From Pseudomonas sp. SJZ074 (GTDB lineage Bacteria; Pseudomonadota; Gammaproteobacteria; Pseudomonadales; Pseudomonadaceae): a DNA stretch of 64,000 nt. The stretch covers positions 62,001-126,000 of the forward strand of contig NZ_VIUE01000012.1 of the NCBI RefSeq assembly GCF_007828215.1. The letters run 5' to 3'. The notes under the pieces were generated by a model. That model did no database searches. It was not told where the DNA came from and worked only from the letters and a program-made list of their open reading frames with translations. Shown piece by piece: positions 36,702 through 45,529 of this stretch. The translations under genes and the position numbers were made by a program. How positions within the stretch are numbered: the stretch's first letter is position 1; the number at the start of each line of letters is the position of its first letter.

Positions 36702-37655
36702 ATGTTCAAGCGAAACACCTTAGGCCTCGGTGGCGCCGCGCTCTGCGGCGCCCTGCTGGTCAGCGGCTGCGCCAACCAGATGTCGCAACGCAGCGAGCAC
36801 GAAGAGCGGGTCGAGCGTAAATTGCTCGACCATAGCCTGCAGATCGATGTGGGCGAACCCAAGGTGCTCGACCTGCCGCAGCGCCGGGTACGGATCCATG
36901 AGCAGAAGACCTTCGAAGTCACCGAATTCGAAGTCACGCGTCGTTACGATCGCTACACGCCGTACCAACCCTGGCGGGAAATCTACGAGATCCCTTTGGG
37001 TGCGGTAGCGGTAGTGGCCGGCATCGGCGCCAACGTGGTCAATGTGTTTGCCCTCGGCAACCTGCCGGAAACAGCTACCCATGACTGGCTCAGCTACGGT
37101 ATCGCCGGGCTGAACCCGTTCATGAACGCCCCCTCCCACGGCCGCGCTCAACAGAACCTGGCGGGCATCGATGAAGTCCAGCGCGACAAACGCACGGAGC
37201 ACTCGAGCCTGCCTTGGAACGAGCGCCCGGTTGAGGTCAAGGCCGGCCGGCAGACGTTCGAACTGAGCACCGACCGCAATGGCGTGCTACGCCTCAACCT
37301 GTTGGAAAGCCCGTTCGCCGAGCAGGACCTGAGCCAATTCGGCAAGTTGCAGATCAGCGTGACAGACGCTCAGGACGAGGTGCACACCGACTCATCCCTG
37401 AGCATCAGCAGCAGCCTGCGCAGCAAGCTGATGGAAGCCCATGCATTGATCTACGACGATCTGGAAGACGACGAGGTGAGCCAGTGGGTTCATCGGGTCA
37501 AGCGCCTGTCGGAACTGGGCCTGGAAGAAGAAGCCAGCGAGCTGGAACAGAGCCTGATCGAACTGACCCGCAACGATCCGGAATTGCAGGCCGAGTTCAT
37601 GAAGGCACTGACCAAGGATGGCGGCCGGCTGGTGGCGGATCCGGGCGCCCACTGA
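36702..37655 (+). CDS. Hypothetical lipoprotein downstream of proS
   Basis: A 317-residue lipoprotein, lipobox LVSGC (about residue 23). The middle has a hydrophobic glycine-rich helix (GAVAVVAGIGANVVNVFALG) and the C-terminal third is acidic, helical and probably coiled (LSELGLEEEASELEQSLIELT). It does not match a family I can name. It lies 17 bases after proS and probably shares its transcript. A REP-B palindrome follows. Confidence 0.7.
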   Translation: MFKRNTLGLGGAALCGALLVSGCANQMSQRSEHEERVERKLLDHSLQIDVGEPKVLDLPQRRVRIHEQKTFEVTEFEVTRRYDRYTPYQPWREIYEIPLGAVAVVAGIGANVVNVFALGNLPETATHDWLSYGIAGLNPFMNAPSHGRAQQNLAGIDEVQRDKRTEHSSLPWNERPVEVKAGRQTFELSTDRNGVLRLNLLESPFAEQDLSQFGKLQISVTDAQDEVHTDSSLSISSSLRSKLMEAHALIYDDLEDDEVSQWVHRVKRLSELGLEEEASELEQSLIELTRNDPELQAEFMKALTKDGGRLVADPGAH

Positions 37656-37664
37656 AATACACAT

Positions 37665-37700
37665 CCTTGTGGCGAGGGGATTTATCCCCTCGCCACAAGG
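37665..37700. repeat. Palindrome, REP family B (solo)
   Basis: CCTTGTGGCGAGGGGATTTA and its complement make an 18-bp-arm palindrome in the gap between convergent genes; it could end both transcripts. Confidence 0.9.
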
Positions 37701-37722
37701 ATCACTCACCTGCTCGGCGGCT

Positions 37723-38784
37723 TCACCGCTCAAACAACTCCAACTGCTCGAACCCGCCGCGCAAATCCTCCAGCCGTACCCCGATCCCCAGTAACCGAAC
37801 CGGCTTCGCACCACGCTTGAACGCCTGGGTCAACAACGACTGGTAACTGCCCAGATCCCGTCCTGCCCCTGCTTGCTCCAGGGTGGTCTGGGTAAAGTCG
37901 TGGAATTTGACTTTGACGAATGGCTTGCCGGGGCGATAGCTACTGTCGATTCGCGCCATGCGCCCGCTCAGGGTTGCCATCAGCTCCGGCAGTTTATCGA
38001 GGCAGCTCGCCAGATCGGGCAGGTCGACATCGTAGGTGTTTTCCACACTGATGGACTGACGTCGACTGTCATTGTGCACCAGGCGCTCATCGATCCCACG
38101 GGCCAGACTCCAGAGTCGCTCACCAAAACTGCCGAATTCGCGCACCAGCGCCAGTTTGTCCCACTGGCGCAGCTGCAGACAATCGGCAATCCCGAGCCTG
38201 TTCAGCTTGTCAGCCGTGACCTTGCCGACGCCGTGGAGTTTGCTGACCGGCAGGGCCGAGACGAAGTCCTCGACCTGGTCCGGGGTGATAACGAACAGGC
38301 CGTTGGGCTTTTTCCAATCGCTGGCAATCTTGGCCAGGAACTTGTTCGGGGCGACACCGGCGGACACCGTGATATGCAACTGATTGGACACGCGTCGACG
38401 AATGTCCTGGGCGATGCGGGTGGCGCTGCCGCCAAAATGGGCGCTGTCGGAAACGTCCAGATAGGCCTCGTCCAGGGACAGCGGCTCAATCAGGTCCGTG
38501 TAGTCGCGGAAGATGCCCTGGATTTCCTTCGATGCCTCGCGATAGGCGTCCATCCTGGGCTTGACGATGATCAGGTCCGGGCAGAGCTTCAAGGCATGCC
38601 CGGAGGACATGGCCGAGCGCACACCGTAGGCCCGTGCTTCGTAGTTGCAGGTCGCAATGACGCCCCGTCGGTCCGCCGAACCGCCGACCGCCATGGGTTT
38701 GCCGGCCAGCCGCGGGTCATCGCGCATCTCGATGGCGGCATAGAAACAATCGCAGTCGACATGGATGATTTTGCGTTGCGTCAT
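37723..38784 (-). CDS. dinB: DNA polymerase IV (Y family)
   Basis: A 353-residue translesion polymerase. Catalytic acidic residues are in IIHVDCDCFYAAIE and SLDEAYLDVS. The palm/fingers segment is GVIATCNYEARAYGVRSAMS and the thumb is GVGKVTADKLNRLGI. The C-terminal sliding-clamp motif region ends EQLELFER. ATG 38784 is chosen because the catalytic start MTQRKIIHVDCD begins there; the longer frame adds an unrelated leader. A LexA-type site lies about 50 bases upstream, in line with its SOS control. Confidence 0.96.
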   Translation of the reverse strand: MTQRKIIHVDCDCFYAAIEMRDDPRLAGKPMAVGGSADRRGVIATCNYEARAYGVRSAMSSGHALKLCPDLIIVKPRMDAYREASKEIQGIFRDYTDLIEPLSLDEAYLDVSDSAHFGGSATRIAQDIRRRVSNQLHITVSAGVAPNKFLAKIASDWKKPNGLFVITPDQVEDFVSALPVSKLHGVGKVTADKLNRLGIADCLQLRQWDKLALVREFGSFGERLWSLARGIDERLVHNDSRRQSISVENTYDVDLPDLASCLDKLPELMATLSGRMARIDSSYRPGKPFVKVKFHDFTQTTLEQAGAGRDLGSYQSLLTQAFKRGAKPVRLLGIGVRLEDLRGGFEQLELFER

Positions 38785-38834
38785 AAAGAAAGCGGGATGC
38801 GGGACGAATCGGACCGTCAGTATCGCATCGGCAA

Positions 38835-38850
38835 CTGTATATAGCACCAG
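38835..38850 (-). promoter_or_regulatory. LexA-type (SOS) site upstream of dinB
   Basis: CTGTATATAGCACCAG fits CTG-N10-CAG and matches the CTGTATATA half of the LexA consensus. It ends 50 bases before the dinB ATG. Confidence 0.78.
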
Positions 38851-39026
38851 TAGTTTGAAAGATCCGACGCTTAGCTTGGAAAAGGGCTACGTTGAATGTA
38901 TTTCCTCAATCGAACTGAACCACCCAATAGAGCCGCAGCCCTTGCCCCGCCTGCGTCACAGCACAGTCACAATGTTTTTTCAGCGGCTAAGCGCTTGAAG
39001 CGGAACAGTTTTTTCTAAGGGAAGGG

Positions 39027-39054
39027 TTGACAGCCCGGCGATCCTCTGTAGAAT
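39027..39054 (+). promoter_or_regulatory. Promoter of the first initiator tRNA gene
   Basis: TTGACA (39027-39032) and TAGAAT (39049-39054) with a 16-base spacer, 13 bases before the mature tRNA. Confidence 0.8.
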
Positions 39055-39067
39055 GCCGCCTCACAGA

Positions 39068-39144
<77 letters not shown>

Positions 39145-39153
39145 AACATCAGG

Positions 39154-39182
39154 AAAGGCTACTCGAAAGAGTGGCCTTTTTT
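39154..39182 (+). terminator. Terminator of tRNA-fMet copy 1
   Basis: AAAGGCTACTC and GAGTGGCCTTT with a GAAA loop and a T run, ten bases after the CCA end. Confidence 0.88.
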
Positions 39183-39212
39183 GTGCCTGTCAGGTTTTCA
39201 GTCACGAATTCC

Positions 39213-39302
39213 TGTGGGAGCGGGCTTGCTCGCGAAGACGATGTACCAGTCACCGATGATATCGGCCGACGGTCCGCTTTCGCGAGCAAGCCCGCTCCCA
39301 CA
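39213..39302. repeat. REP doublet (family A) between the two tRNA copies
   Basis: TGTGGGAGCGGGCTTGCTCG and inverted copy, with the stem extended by partly complementary inner sequence. Confidence 0.93.
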
Positions 39303-39419
39303 AGGAAAGACCGGTGAGTTGGAAATCCAGGTTGTAGGACAATTTCCTTTTTGATTTCGCGCATTTAGCTACGCCGGAAGCCCATCGGCCGCTAATTTGA
39401 ACTTGCGGTCTTTTAAAGG

Positions 39420-39447
39420 TTGACACTCAAGCGTTCGCCTGTAGAAT
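39420..39447 (+). promoter_or_regulatory. Promoter of the second initiator tRNA gene
   Basis: TTGACA (39420-39425) and TAGAAT (39442-39447), again with a 16-base spacer. The -10 region and the following GCCGCCTCACAGA are identical to copy 1, while the spacer differs. Confidence 0.8.
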
Positions 39448-39460
39448 GCCGCCTCACAGA

Positions 39461-39537
<77 letters not shown>

Positions 39538-39546
39538 AACATCAGG

Positions 39547-39575
39547 AAAGGCTACTCGAAAGAGTGGCCTTTTTT
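39547..39575 (+). terminator. Terminator of tRNA-fMet copy 2
   Basis: Same hairpin as after copy 1: AAAGGCTACTC, GAAA loop, GAGTGGCCTTT and T run. Confidence 0.88.
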
Positions 39576-39704
39576 GTGTCTGCTATTTTTTGGCTTGTCT
39601 AAAATCGGCCTCATTACAAAAGTTTTGTAATTATTTTCTGCCGAAGGGATTGGTAACTTGGCTGGATACCCCCATCCTGTCGCGCATAGCTCAAGAGGTG
39701 ATTG

Positions 39705-42344
39705 ATGCGCGCAAATTCTGACCCGCAAGACACTGTTACCGCGACACAACCGATCAAGGCCGAACGACTGCGTTGGCTGGACCGGATCAGCCAGTACCGG
39801 CAACCCATCGGCCTCGCCGTCACGCTGTTACTGTTTGCGATCGCGCTCGTTGCCTGTCGCCATCTTTTGAGTGAACTCGATCTTTACGCGCTGCACGACT
39901 CGATTCTCGATGTGCCCCGGCCGGCCCTGCTCGGCGCCATAGCCGCCACGGTTGCAGGCTTCATCATTCTGCTGGGCTACGAATGGTCGGCGAGCCGCTA
40001 TGCCGGCGTGACGTTGCCACCACAGACCCTGGTCCTGGGCGGGTTCACCGCGTTTGCCATCGGCAACGCCATAGGACTGTCGCTATTGTCGGGCGGTTCG
40101 GTTCGCTATCGTCTGTATGCCCGTCATGGCCTCGGGGCTTCGGACGTCGCCCACATGACCTTGTTCGCCAGCCTGTCCCTGGGTTGCGCACTGCCGCCAC
40201 TGGCCGCCCTGGCCACCCTCAGCAACCTGCCTGCCGCTTCCGCCGCGCTGCATCTACCCGCCAGCTTGCTGGCAGGTGTCTCGCTGGCGGTGCTGCTGCT
40301 CATGGGCGTGTTGGCCCTCGGCATCTATCGTCGCCGCCTGCCGGAACAACCTCATCGGGATGCGCTCCTGGTCAAGGCCGGACGTCGCACCCTGCGCCTG
40401 CCGAGCCGACGCCTGACCTTGCTGCAACTGATCATCACGGCGCTGGATGTCGCGGCCGCCGCCACGGTGCTGTATCTGTTGCTGCCCGAGGCGCCGCCGT
40501 TCGGCGCCTTCCTGCTGGTGTACCTGCTGGCGTTGGCTGCGGGTGTGCTCAGCCATGTTCCCGGTGGCGTCGGCGTATTCGAAGCGATCCTGCTGGCGGC
40601 ATTTGCCGACAAACTCGGTGCCGCGCCGCTGGCCGCCGCCCTGCTGCTGTATCGCTTGATCTATGTGCTGTTGCCGATGCTGGTGGCCTGCGTGCTGTTG
40701 TTGATCAACGAGGCCCAGCGACTGTTCCAGACGCGCCAGACCCTGCGGGCGGCATCAGGCTTTGCGGCGCCGATCCTTGCGGTGCTGGTGTTCCTTTCGG
40801 GCGTGGTGCTGCTGTTTTCCGGCGTGACCCCGGAGATCGATACACGCCTGGAGCACATCGGTTTCCTGATTCCTCATCGTTTGGTGGACGCTTCGCACTT
40901 CGGCGCCAGCCTGGTGGGTGTGTTGTGCCTGTTGCTGGCCCAGGGCCTGCGCCGTCGCCTGTCGGCCGCCTGGATGCTGACCACCGTTTTGCTGCTGGTG
41001 GGCGCCCTGCTCTCCCTGCTCAAGGGTTTCGACTGGGAGGAAGCCACGCTGCTGACCTTGACGGCCGCCCTGCTGGCGGTATTCCGGCGCTCCTTCTATC
41101 GTCCGAGTCGCCTGACCGAACTGCCTTTTTCCCCGCTGTTCCTGATCGCCAGTCTCTGCGTGCTCGGCGCCTCGATCTGGCTGCTGCTGTTTGCGTACCA
41201 GGACGTGCCCTACAGCCATCAACTGTGGTGGCAGTTCACCCTCGATGCCGACGCTCCCCGTGGCCTGCGCTCGCTGCTGGGGGCCGCCGTGCTGCTGGTG
41301 GTGGTGTCCCTGACCTGGCTGCTGCGCACCGCGCGCCCGGTGATTCATCTGCCTACGGCAGAAGAGCTGGAGCGGGCCAGGATGATCCTCATGGCATCCT
41401 CGCAGCCTGACGGCGGCCTGGCGCTGACCGGTGACAAGGCATTGCTGTTCCACCCCAACGACGAAGCGTTCCTGATGTACGCCCGCCGTGGTCGCAGCCT
41501 GGTGGCGTTGTATGACCCGATCGGTCCGACCCAGCAACGGGCCGAGATGATCTGGCAGTTCCGCGACCTGTGCGACATCCACCACGCCCGCCCGGTGTTC
41601 TATCAGGTACGCGCCGAGAACCTGCCGTACTACATGGACATCGGCCTGACGGCGATCAAGCTGGGTGAGGAAGCCCGGGTCGACCTCAAGCGTTTCGACC
41701 TCGAGGCCAAGGGCAAGGAGATGAAGGACCTGCGCTACACCTGGAACCGCGGCACCCGGGACGGCCTGTCGCTGGAGATCCATGAACCGGGGCATGCACC
41801 GATGGATGAGCTCAAGGTCATCTCCGATGCCTGGCTGACCGGCAAGAACGTACGCGAGAAAGGCTTTTCCCTGGGCCGCTTCAGCGATGACTACCTCAAG
41901 CATTTCCGCATCGCCGTGATTCGCTTCGAGGGCCGTCCGGTGGCGTTCGCCAACCTGCTGGAAACCCACAACCATGAGCTGGCCAGCCTCGATCTGATGC
42001 GTGCCCACCCCGAAGCACCGAAGCTGACCATGGAATTCATGATGGTCGGCTTGATCCAGCATTATAAGAACCATGACTACGCCCGCTTCAGCCTCGGCAT
42101 GGTCCCATTGTCGGGCCTGCAACCGCGTCGCGGTGCGCCATTGACCCAGCGCCTGGGTTCAATGGTGTTCCGCCGTGGCGAGCAGCTCTACAACTTCCAG
42201 GGGCTGCGCCGCTTCAAAGACAAATTCCAGCCTGACTGGGAACCTCGTTACATGGCCGTGCCCGCCGGACTCGATCCGTTGGTGGCACTGGCCGATACTG
42301 CCGCCTTGATTGCAGGCGGCCTGACTGGACTGGTGAAACGCTGA
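39705..42344 (+). CDS. mprF: Bifunctional lysylphosphatidylglycerol flippase/synthetase MprF
   Basis: An 879-residue membrane enzyme. The first 530 or so residues are about 14 helices (flippase part), and the rest is the cytoplasmic transferase domain of the DUF2156 type, with LALTGDKALLFHPNDEAFLMY, YYMDIGLTAIKLGEEARVDL and FMMVGLIQHYKNHDYARFSLGM. MprF moves an amino acid from aminoacyl-tRNA to phosphatidylglycerol and flips the product to the outer leaflet, lowering negative charge and cationic peptide sensitivity. ATG 39705 is chosen over the adjacent TTG because AAGAGGTG is well placed. It is translationally coupled to the next gene (TGATG). Confidence 0.93.
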   Translation: MRANSDPQDTVTATQPIKAERLRWLDRISQYRQPIGLAVTLLLFAIALVACRHLLSELDLYALHDSILDVPRPALLGAIAATVAGFIILLGYEWSASRYAGVTLPPQTLVLGGFTAFAIGNAIGLSLLSGGSVRYRLYARHGLGASDVAHMTLFASLSLGCALPPLAALATLSNLPAASAALHLPASLLAGVSLAVLLLMGVLALGIYRRRLPEQPHRDALLVKAGRRTLRLPSRRLTLLQLIITALDVAAAATVLYLLLPEAPPFGAFLLVYLLALAAGVLSHVPGGVGVFEAILLAAFADKLGAAPLAAALLLYRLIYVLLPMLVACVLLLINEAQRLFQTRQTLRAASGFAAPILAVLVFLSGVVLLFSGVTPEIDTRLEHIGFLIPHRLVDASHFGASLVGVLCLLLAQGLRRRLSAAWMLTTVLLLVGALLSLLKGFDWEEATLLTLTAALLAVFRRSFYRPSRLTELPFSPLFLIASLCVLGASIWLLLFAYQDVPYSHQLWWQFTLDADAPRGLRSLLGAAVLLVVVSLTWLLRTARPVIHLPTAEELERARMILMASSQPDGGLALTGDKALLFHPNDEAFLMYARRGRSLVALYDPIGPTQQRAEMIWQFRDLCDIHHARPVFYQVRAENLPYYMDIGLTAIKLGEEARVDLKRFDLEAKGKEMKDLRYTWNRGTRDGLSLEIHEPGHAPMDELKVISDAWLTGKNVREKGFSLGRFSDDYLKHFRIAVIRFEGRPVAFANLLETHNHELASLDLMRAHPEAPKLTMEFMMVGLIQHYKNHDYARFSLGMVPLSGLQPRRGAPLTQRLGSMVFRRGEQLYNFQGLRRFKDKFQPDWEPRYMAVPAGLDPLVALADTAALIAGGLTGLVKR

Positions 42345-43633
42345 TGATGCAACGCTCCTGGCGATACGTAGTGGCCGCCCTGCTGATGCTGGCGGTGATT
42401 CTCGGTGGCGGTTATTGGTATTGGAACCGCCCGGCCCCGCAACCCACCCTTGAACAACTGACACCCGCCGACGGCGTGCCGATGACCCGTGTCATCCCCG
42501 GCACCAAGCCTCGCGCCCAGGTGCTGGTGGCGGTTAATGAAGACCAGAAGCTCAGCGACACCCAGTTGACGACCCTCAGCCGCAGCGGCTCGGCGCAGAT
42601 CGTCCAGGTGATCCTGCCCAAGGACTGCATGCTGCAGGGTCGCGCCTTACAGGCAGGCCTGAGAGAACTTCAGGGGCCGGCGACACTGGTCAGCGGCATC
42701 GGCCCGGGCGCCGTGCTCGCCTGGCGCTGGCTGGCCGAGCAGAAGGACGACAAGGCCCAGGCCATTTCGGTGGACCTGGCCCTGGAAAAACCCGGCTGCA
42801 CACACCTGCTGCCCAAAACGGCGGCCCACGGTCATTGGCTGGTCGCCTGGAACGACAACCCTGACGACACCAGCGCCGCTTTCGTGCGGGATCAGAAGAA
42901 TGCCGAAACCAGCATCAGCGACTACGACATCAACCTGGCGCAAGTGCTGAACAACGAATTGCGCAAGATCCTTGTCGGCACCGACAAGGCCAAGGGTGGC
43001 CTGGCCATTCCGGTGGTCGAGGTGCCTGCGAGCCAGGCCCGGGATACCGTGACCCTGTTCCTCTCCGGCGATGGCGGCTGGCGTGACCTGGACCGCGACG
43101 TCGCCGACGAAATGGCCAAGATCGGCTATCCGGTGGTCGGCATCGACACCCTGCGCTACTACTGGCAGCACAAGAGCCCGGAGCAGAGCGCGCTGGACCT
43201 CGCCGAGCTGATGCAGCACTACCGCCAGGTCTGGGGCACCAAGCGCTTCATCCTGACCGGCTACTCCTTCGGCGCCGACGTGCTGCCGGCGATCTACAAC
43301 CGCCTGCCGGCCACCGAACAGCAACGGGTCGACGCAATCATCCTGCTGGCCTTCGCCCGCACCGGCAGCTTCGAGATCGAAGTCGAAGGCTGGCTCGGCA
43401 ACGCCGGTACCGAAGCCGCCACTGGCCCGGAAATGGCCAAGCTGCCGCCTGAGAAAGTGGTGTGCATCTACGGCGGCGAAGAAGCCGACGAAAGCGGCTG
43501 CACCGACAAGACTGCCGTGGGTGAAGCTATCAAGTTGCCGGGCGGCCACCACTTCGACGAAAACTACCCGGCCCTGGCCAAGCGCCTGATCGATGAGATC
43601 AACAAGCGCCAGCCCAAGCCTGCCGACCAGTAA
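42344..43633 (+). CDS. AcvB/VirJ-family periplasmic hydrolase
   Basis: A 429-residue protein with an N-terminal membrane anchor or signal (YVVAALLMLAVILGGGYWYW) and an alpha/beta hydrolase C-domain. In that domain SGDGGWRDLDRDVADEM is the family's hallmark and the nucleophile is expected in [12 protein letters not shown] late acid/His pair lies in GGHHFDE. Agrobacterium AcvB hydrolyses lysyl-phosphatidylglycerol and is encoded with the MprF homologue LpiA; the same pairing is seen here with the ATG inside the mprF stop. The simplest reading is that it removes the lipid that MprF makes. Confidence 0.88.
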   Translation: MMQRSWRYVVAALLMLAVILGGGYWYWNRPAPQPTLEQLTPADGVPMTRVIPGTKPRAQVLVAVNEDQKLSDTQLTTLSRSGSAQIVQVILPKDCMLQGRALQAGLRELQGPATLVSGIGPGAVLAWRWLAEQKDDKAQAISVDLALEKPGCTHLLPKTAAHGHWLVAWNDNPDDTSAAFVRDQKNAETSISDYDINLAQVLNNELRKILVGTDKAKGGLAIPVVEVPASQARDTVTLFLSGDGGWRDLDRDVADEMAKIGYPVVGIDTLRYYWQHKSPEQSALDLAELMQHYRQVWGTKRFILTGYSFGADVLPAIYNRLPATEQQRVDAIILLAFARTGSFEIEVEGWLGNAGTEAATGPEMAKLPPEKVVCIYGGEEADESGCTDKTAVGEAIKLPGGHHFDENYPALAKRLIDEINKRQPKPADQ

Positions 43634-43653
43634 TCCGATGCTGGCTTAACAAG

Positions 43654-43689
43654 AAGCCCCTGCTGCCTTCCGGCATGCAGGGGCTTTTT
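43654..43689 (+). terminator. Terminator of the mprF-acvB operon
   Basis: AAGCCCCTGC and GCAGGGGCTT with a 13-base loop and T run, about 20 bases after the stop. Confidence 0.88.
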
Positions 43690-43741
43690 GTTGTGACAGT
43701 GCCGCCGTCTCTCGAGCAGGCTCCCACAGACGAGACTGGCC

Positions 43742-45502
43742 TTAGTAGACCTGCACCCGCCACAGCTCCCGCGAAGCAGACCCCGCCGACATCGGCAACC
43801 GACCGTGCAGCGTTCGATAGTTGTCGATCAACACCAGATCGCCTTCGCTCCACGGATGGGCAATCAGGCATTCCGGGTCGTAGACCAGGCTGTTGACCTG
43901 ATCCAGCAAGGCCTGTTGAGCCGTCTCGTCATGATCCTGCACAGCCTGGCTGAGGGTCTGCAGCGTCGAATCGGTACCTTCCTGGTAACGCAGGATGAGT
44001 TCGCCGCTGCGGGGGTGACGATCCACCAGACTGTACATGCGTGGCGAACCGCCGAAGTACGTCATCTTGGTGTAATAGGTGATGTTCACCGCTTGCCATT
44101 GCCGAGCGACGCGCTGCCCGACCTTGCGCAGCACGTTCCGGCTGTCGACGACGGTGGTCTGACCTTCGCCCGGCAGCGGCGCCGTCTTGCAATACAACAT
44201 GAACTTGCTGGCGCAGAATTTCGGGTTGCGCTGCACCTGGGCATCGCTGTCGGGCAGCATGTTCAAGTCCCAGTGCAACGGCGTTTTTTCCAACGAGTGC
44301 ACCACGCCTTGGGGTTTGTCCGCCGGCTTGACCACGTGCACCGCGCCGAAGGCCCATTCGTACAATGTGCCGAAACGTTCGCAACTGCGGGCGAAACTGT
44401 CCTGGTCCTCAAAATGACAGCCCTTGAGACAAACGAAGCCGAAGGTTTCCACCAATGACTCCAACAACCCCGTGGACAGTCGCTCGAAACCCAACCCCAA
44501 CGGATCCCGTACCACCAGGCCGAAGAGCGGGAGCTTTTGCAGCTCGTACTCGAAGCCTTGTGCCTGAGGACCTTCTGTCTGATGGTAAAGCCACGGCCGC
44601 CCCTGCCAGGTGATCAGCACATGTTGTTCCAGGTCGACCTGGGCCCGCGCGCGCAGGCTCTGGCTCCCATCGAGGTTGCACACAGGCACGGCATGCCAGG
44701 GACTGTCAACGCGGCTCAGCCCTTCGGCCAGCCCGACGGTAAACTTGGGCCCGGCATTGCTGTACTGATGGACAGACAGTCGAATGTCATCGGGGAAGAA
44801 GCGATCCACCGCCGCATTCAAGGCCTGCCCGCGCAGCATCATCTGGTAGGCCTTGTAGTTGATCTGCTGCAGGTACTCGTCCTCGCTCTGCCCATCCTCG
44901 CGACACAGACGCAGGTCGTTGTAGAGATGACTGCAGAGATTGTCATGGGTCCGTCCGAGACCTTCGTCATGCCGGCTCTGCTCGATCAGGTCCCCCAGGT
45001 TTTTCCAGGGCAACCGGGCCTGCTTGACCAGGCTGGCACGCACCGCCTCGGCACTTTGCGCCTGCGGGAACAGGTCTTCCATGCTGACCCACTCGATCGT
45101 GTGGGTCGTACACAGTTTGCGCAGCGCCTGGTTATAGGCCGCACGAACATCGTCGCTCACCCCGACGATGTCGTTGAAAGTCGTACCATCGCTGAGGATC
45201 GATACCACGCACCCCGGCTCATGCAACGCGGCAATCGCCTGGCCCATCTGGTCGAGGCGCTCGATGGCCATGAACTCACCGTAGTCCGGCAGCACGCCGA
45301 AGGTCTGGTCGATGGCATTGGGTGATTTGCAGGGAAAACCCGGCAGGATCAGTCGCACCGGACGGCGCTGATCGAAGCATTGCCCCAGCCGGTGCGCCAG
45401 GTGGTCCCGGCCCTGTGTTTCGAAACGATCATCCGTACCCTTGAACAGGTAACCAGCCAGCAAATCGCTGACGGCCGTGATCCAGGCTTCTCTATGTTCC
45501 AT
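43742..45502 (-). CDS. Isocyanide synthase fused to a PvcB-like Fe(II)/2-oxoglutarate oxygenase
   Basis: A 586-residue two-domain protein. Residues about 1-300 are a PvcA/IsnA (DIT1_PvcA) isocyanide synthase domain: LPGFPCKSP (53-61), SDGTTFNDIVGV (104-115), SHLYNDLRL (191-199), RLSVHQYSNAGPKFTVGL (241-258), SPWHAVPV (267-274). Residues about 310-586 are a TauD/PvcB oxygenase, with facial-triad ligands His410 and Asp412 (LHWDLN) and His566 (TLHGRLP), plus Arg578 near the end for 2-oxoglutarate. PvcA/IsnA turns the amino group of Tyr or Trp into an isocyanide using ribulose-5-phosphate; PvcB/IsnB then desaturates the product. Here both steps are on one chain. Third gene of a three-gene operon, 27 bases after the HAD gene. 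Confidence 0.88.
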   Translation of the reverse strand: MEHREAWITAVSDLLAGYLFKGTDDRFETQGRDHLAHRLGQCFDQRRPVRLILPGFPCKSPNAIDQTFGVLPDYGEFMAIERLDQMGQAIAALHEPGCVVSILSDGTTFNDIVGVSDDVRAAYNQALRKLCTTHTIEWVSMEDLFPQAQSAEAVRASLVKQARLPWKNLGDLIEQSRHDEGLGRTHDNLCSHLYNDLRLCREDGQSEDEYLQQINYKAYQMMLRGQALNAAVDRFFPDDIRLSVHQYSNAGPKFTVGLAEGLSRVDSPWHAVPVCNLDGSQSLRARAQVDLEQHVLITWQGRPWLYHQTEGPQAQGFEYELQKLPLFGLVVRDPLGLGFERLSTGLLESLVETFGFVCLKGCHFEDQDSFARSCERFGTLYEWAFGAVHVVKPADKPQGVVHSLEKTPLHWDLNMLPDSDAQVQRNPKFCASKFMLYCKTAPLPGEGQTTVVDSRNVLRKVGQRVARQWQAVNITYYTKMTYFGGSPRMYSLVDRHPRSGELILRYQEGTDSTLQTLSQAVQDHDETAQQALLDQVNSLVYDPECLIAHPWSEGDLVLIDNYRTLHGRLPMSAGSASRELWRVQVY

Positions 45503-45529
45503 GGAACAGCTTCCTTGAGAGTGGGTGTA

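Noticed and set aside
40755..42122. 455-residue minus-strand frame opposite mprF
   Set aside because: Antisense shadow with Gln/His-rich composition; no ribosome site and no recognisable domain.
43700..43735. REP-like fragment (TCGAGCAGGCTCCCACAGA) after the mprF operon
   Set aside because: Only a degenerate half-core without an inverted partner; too short and diverged to list as an element.
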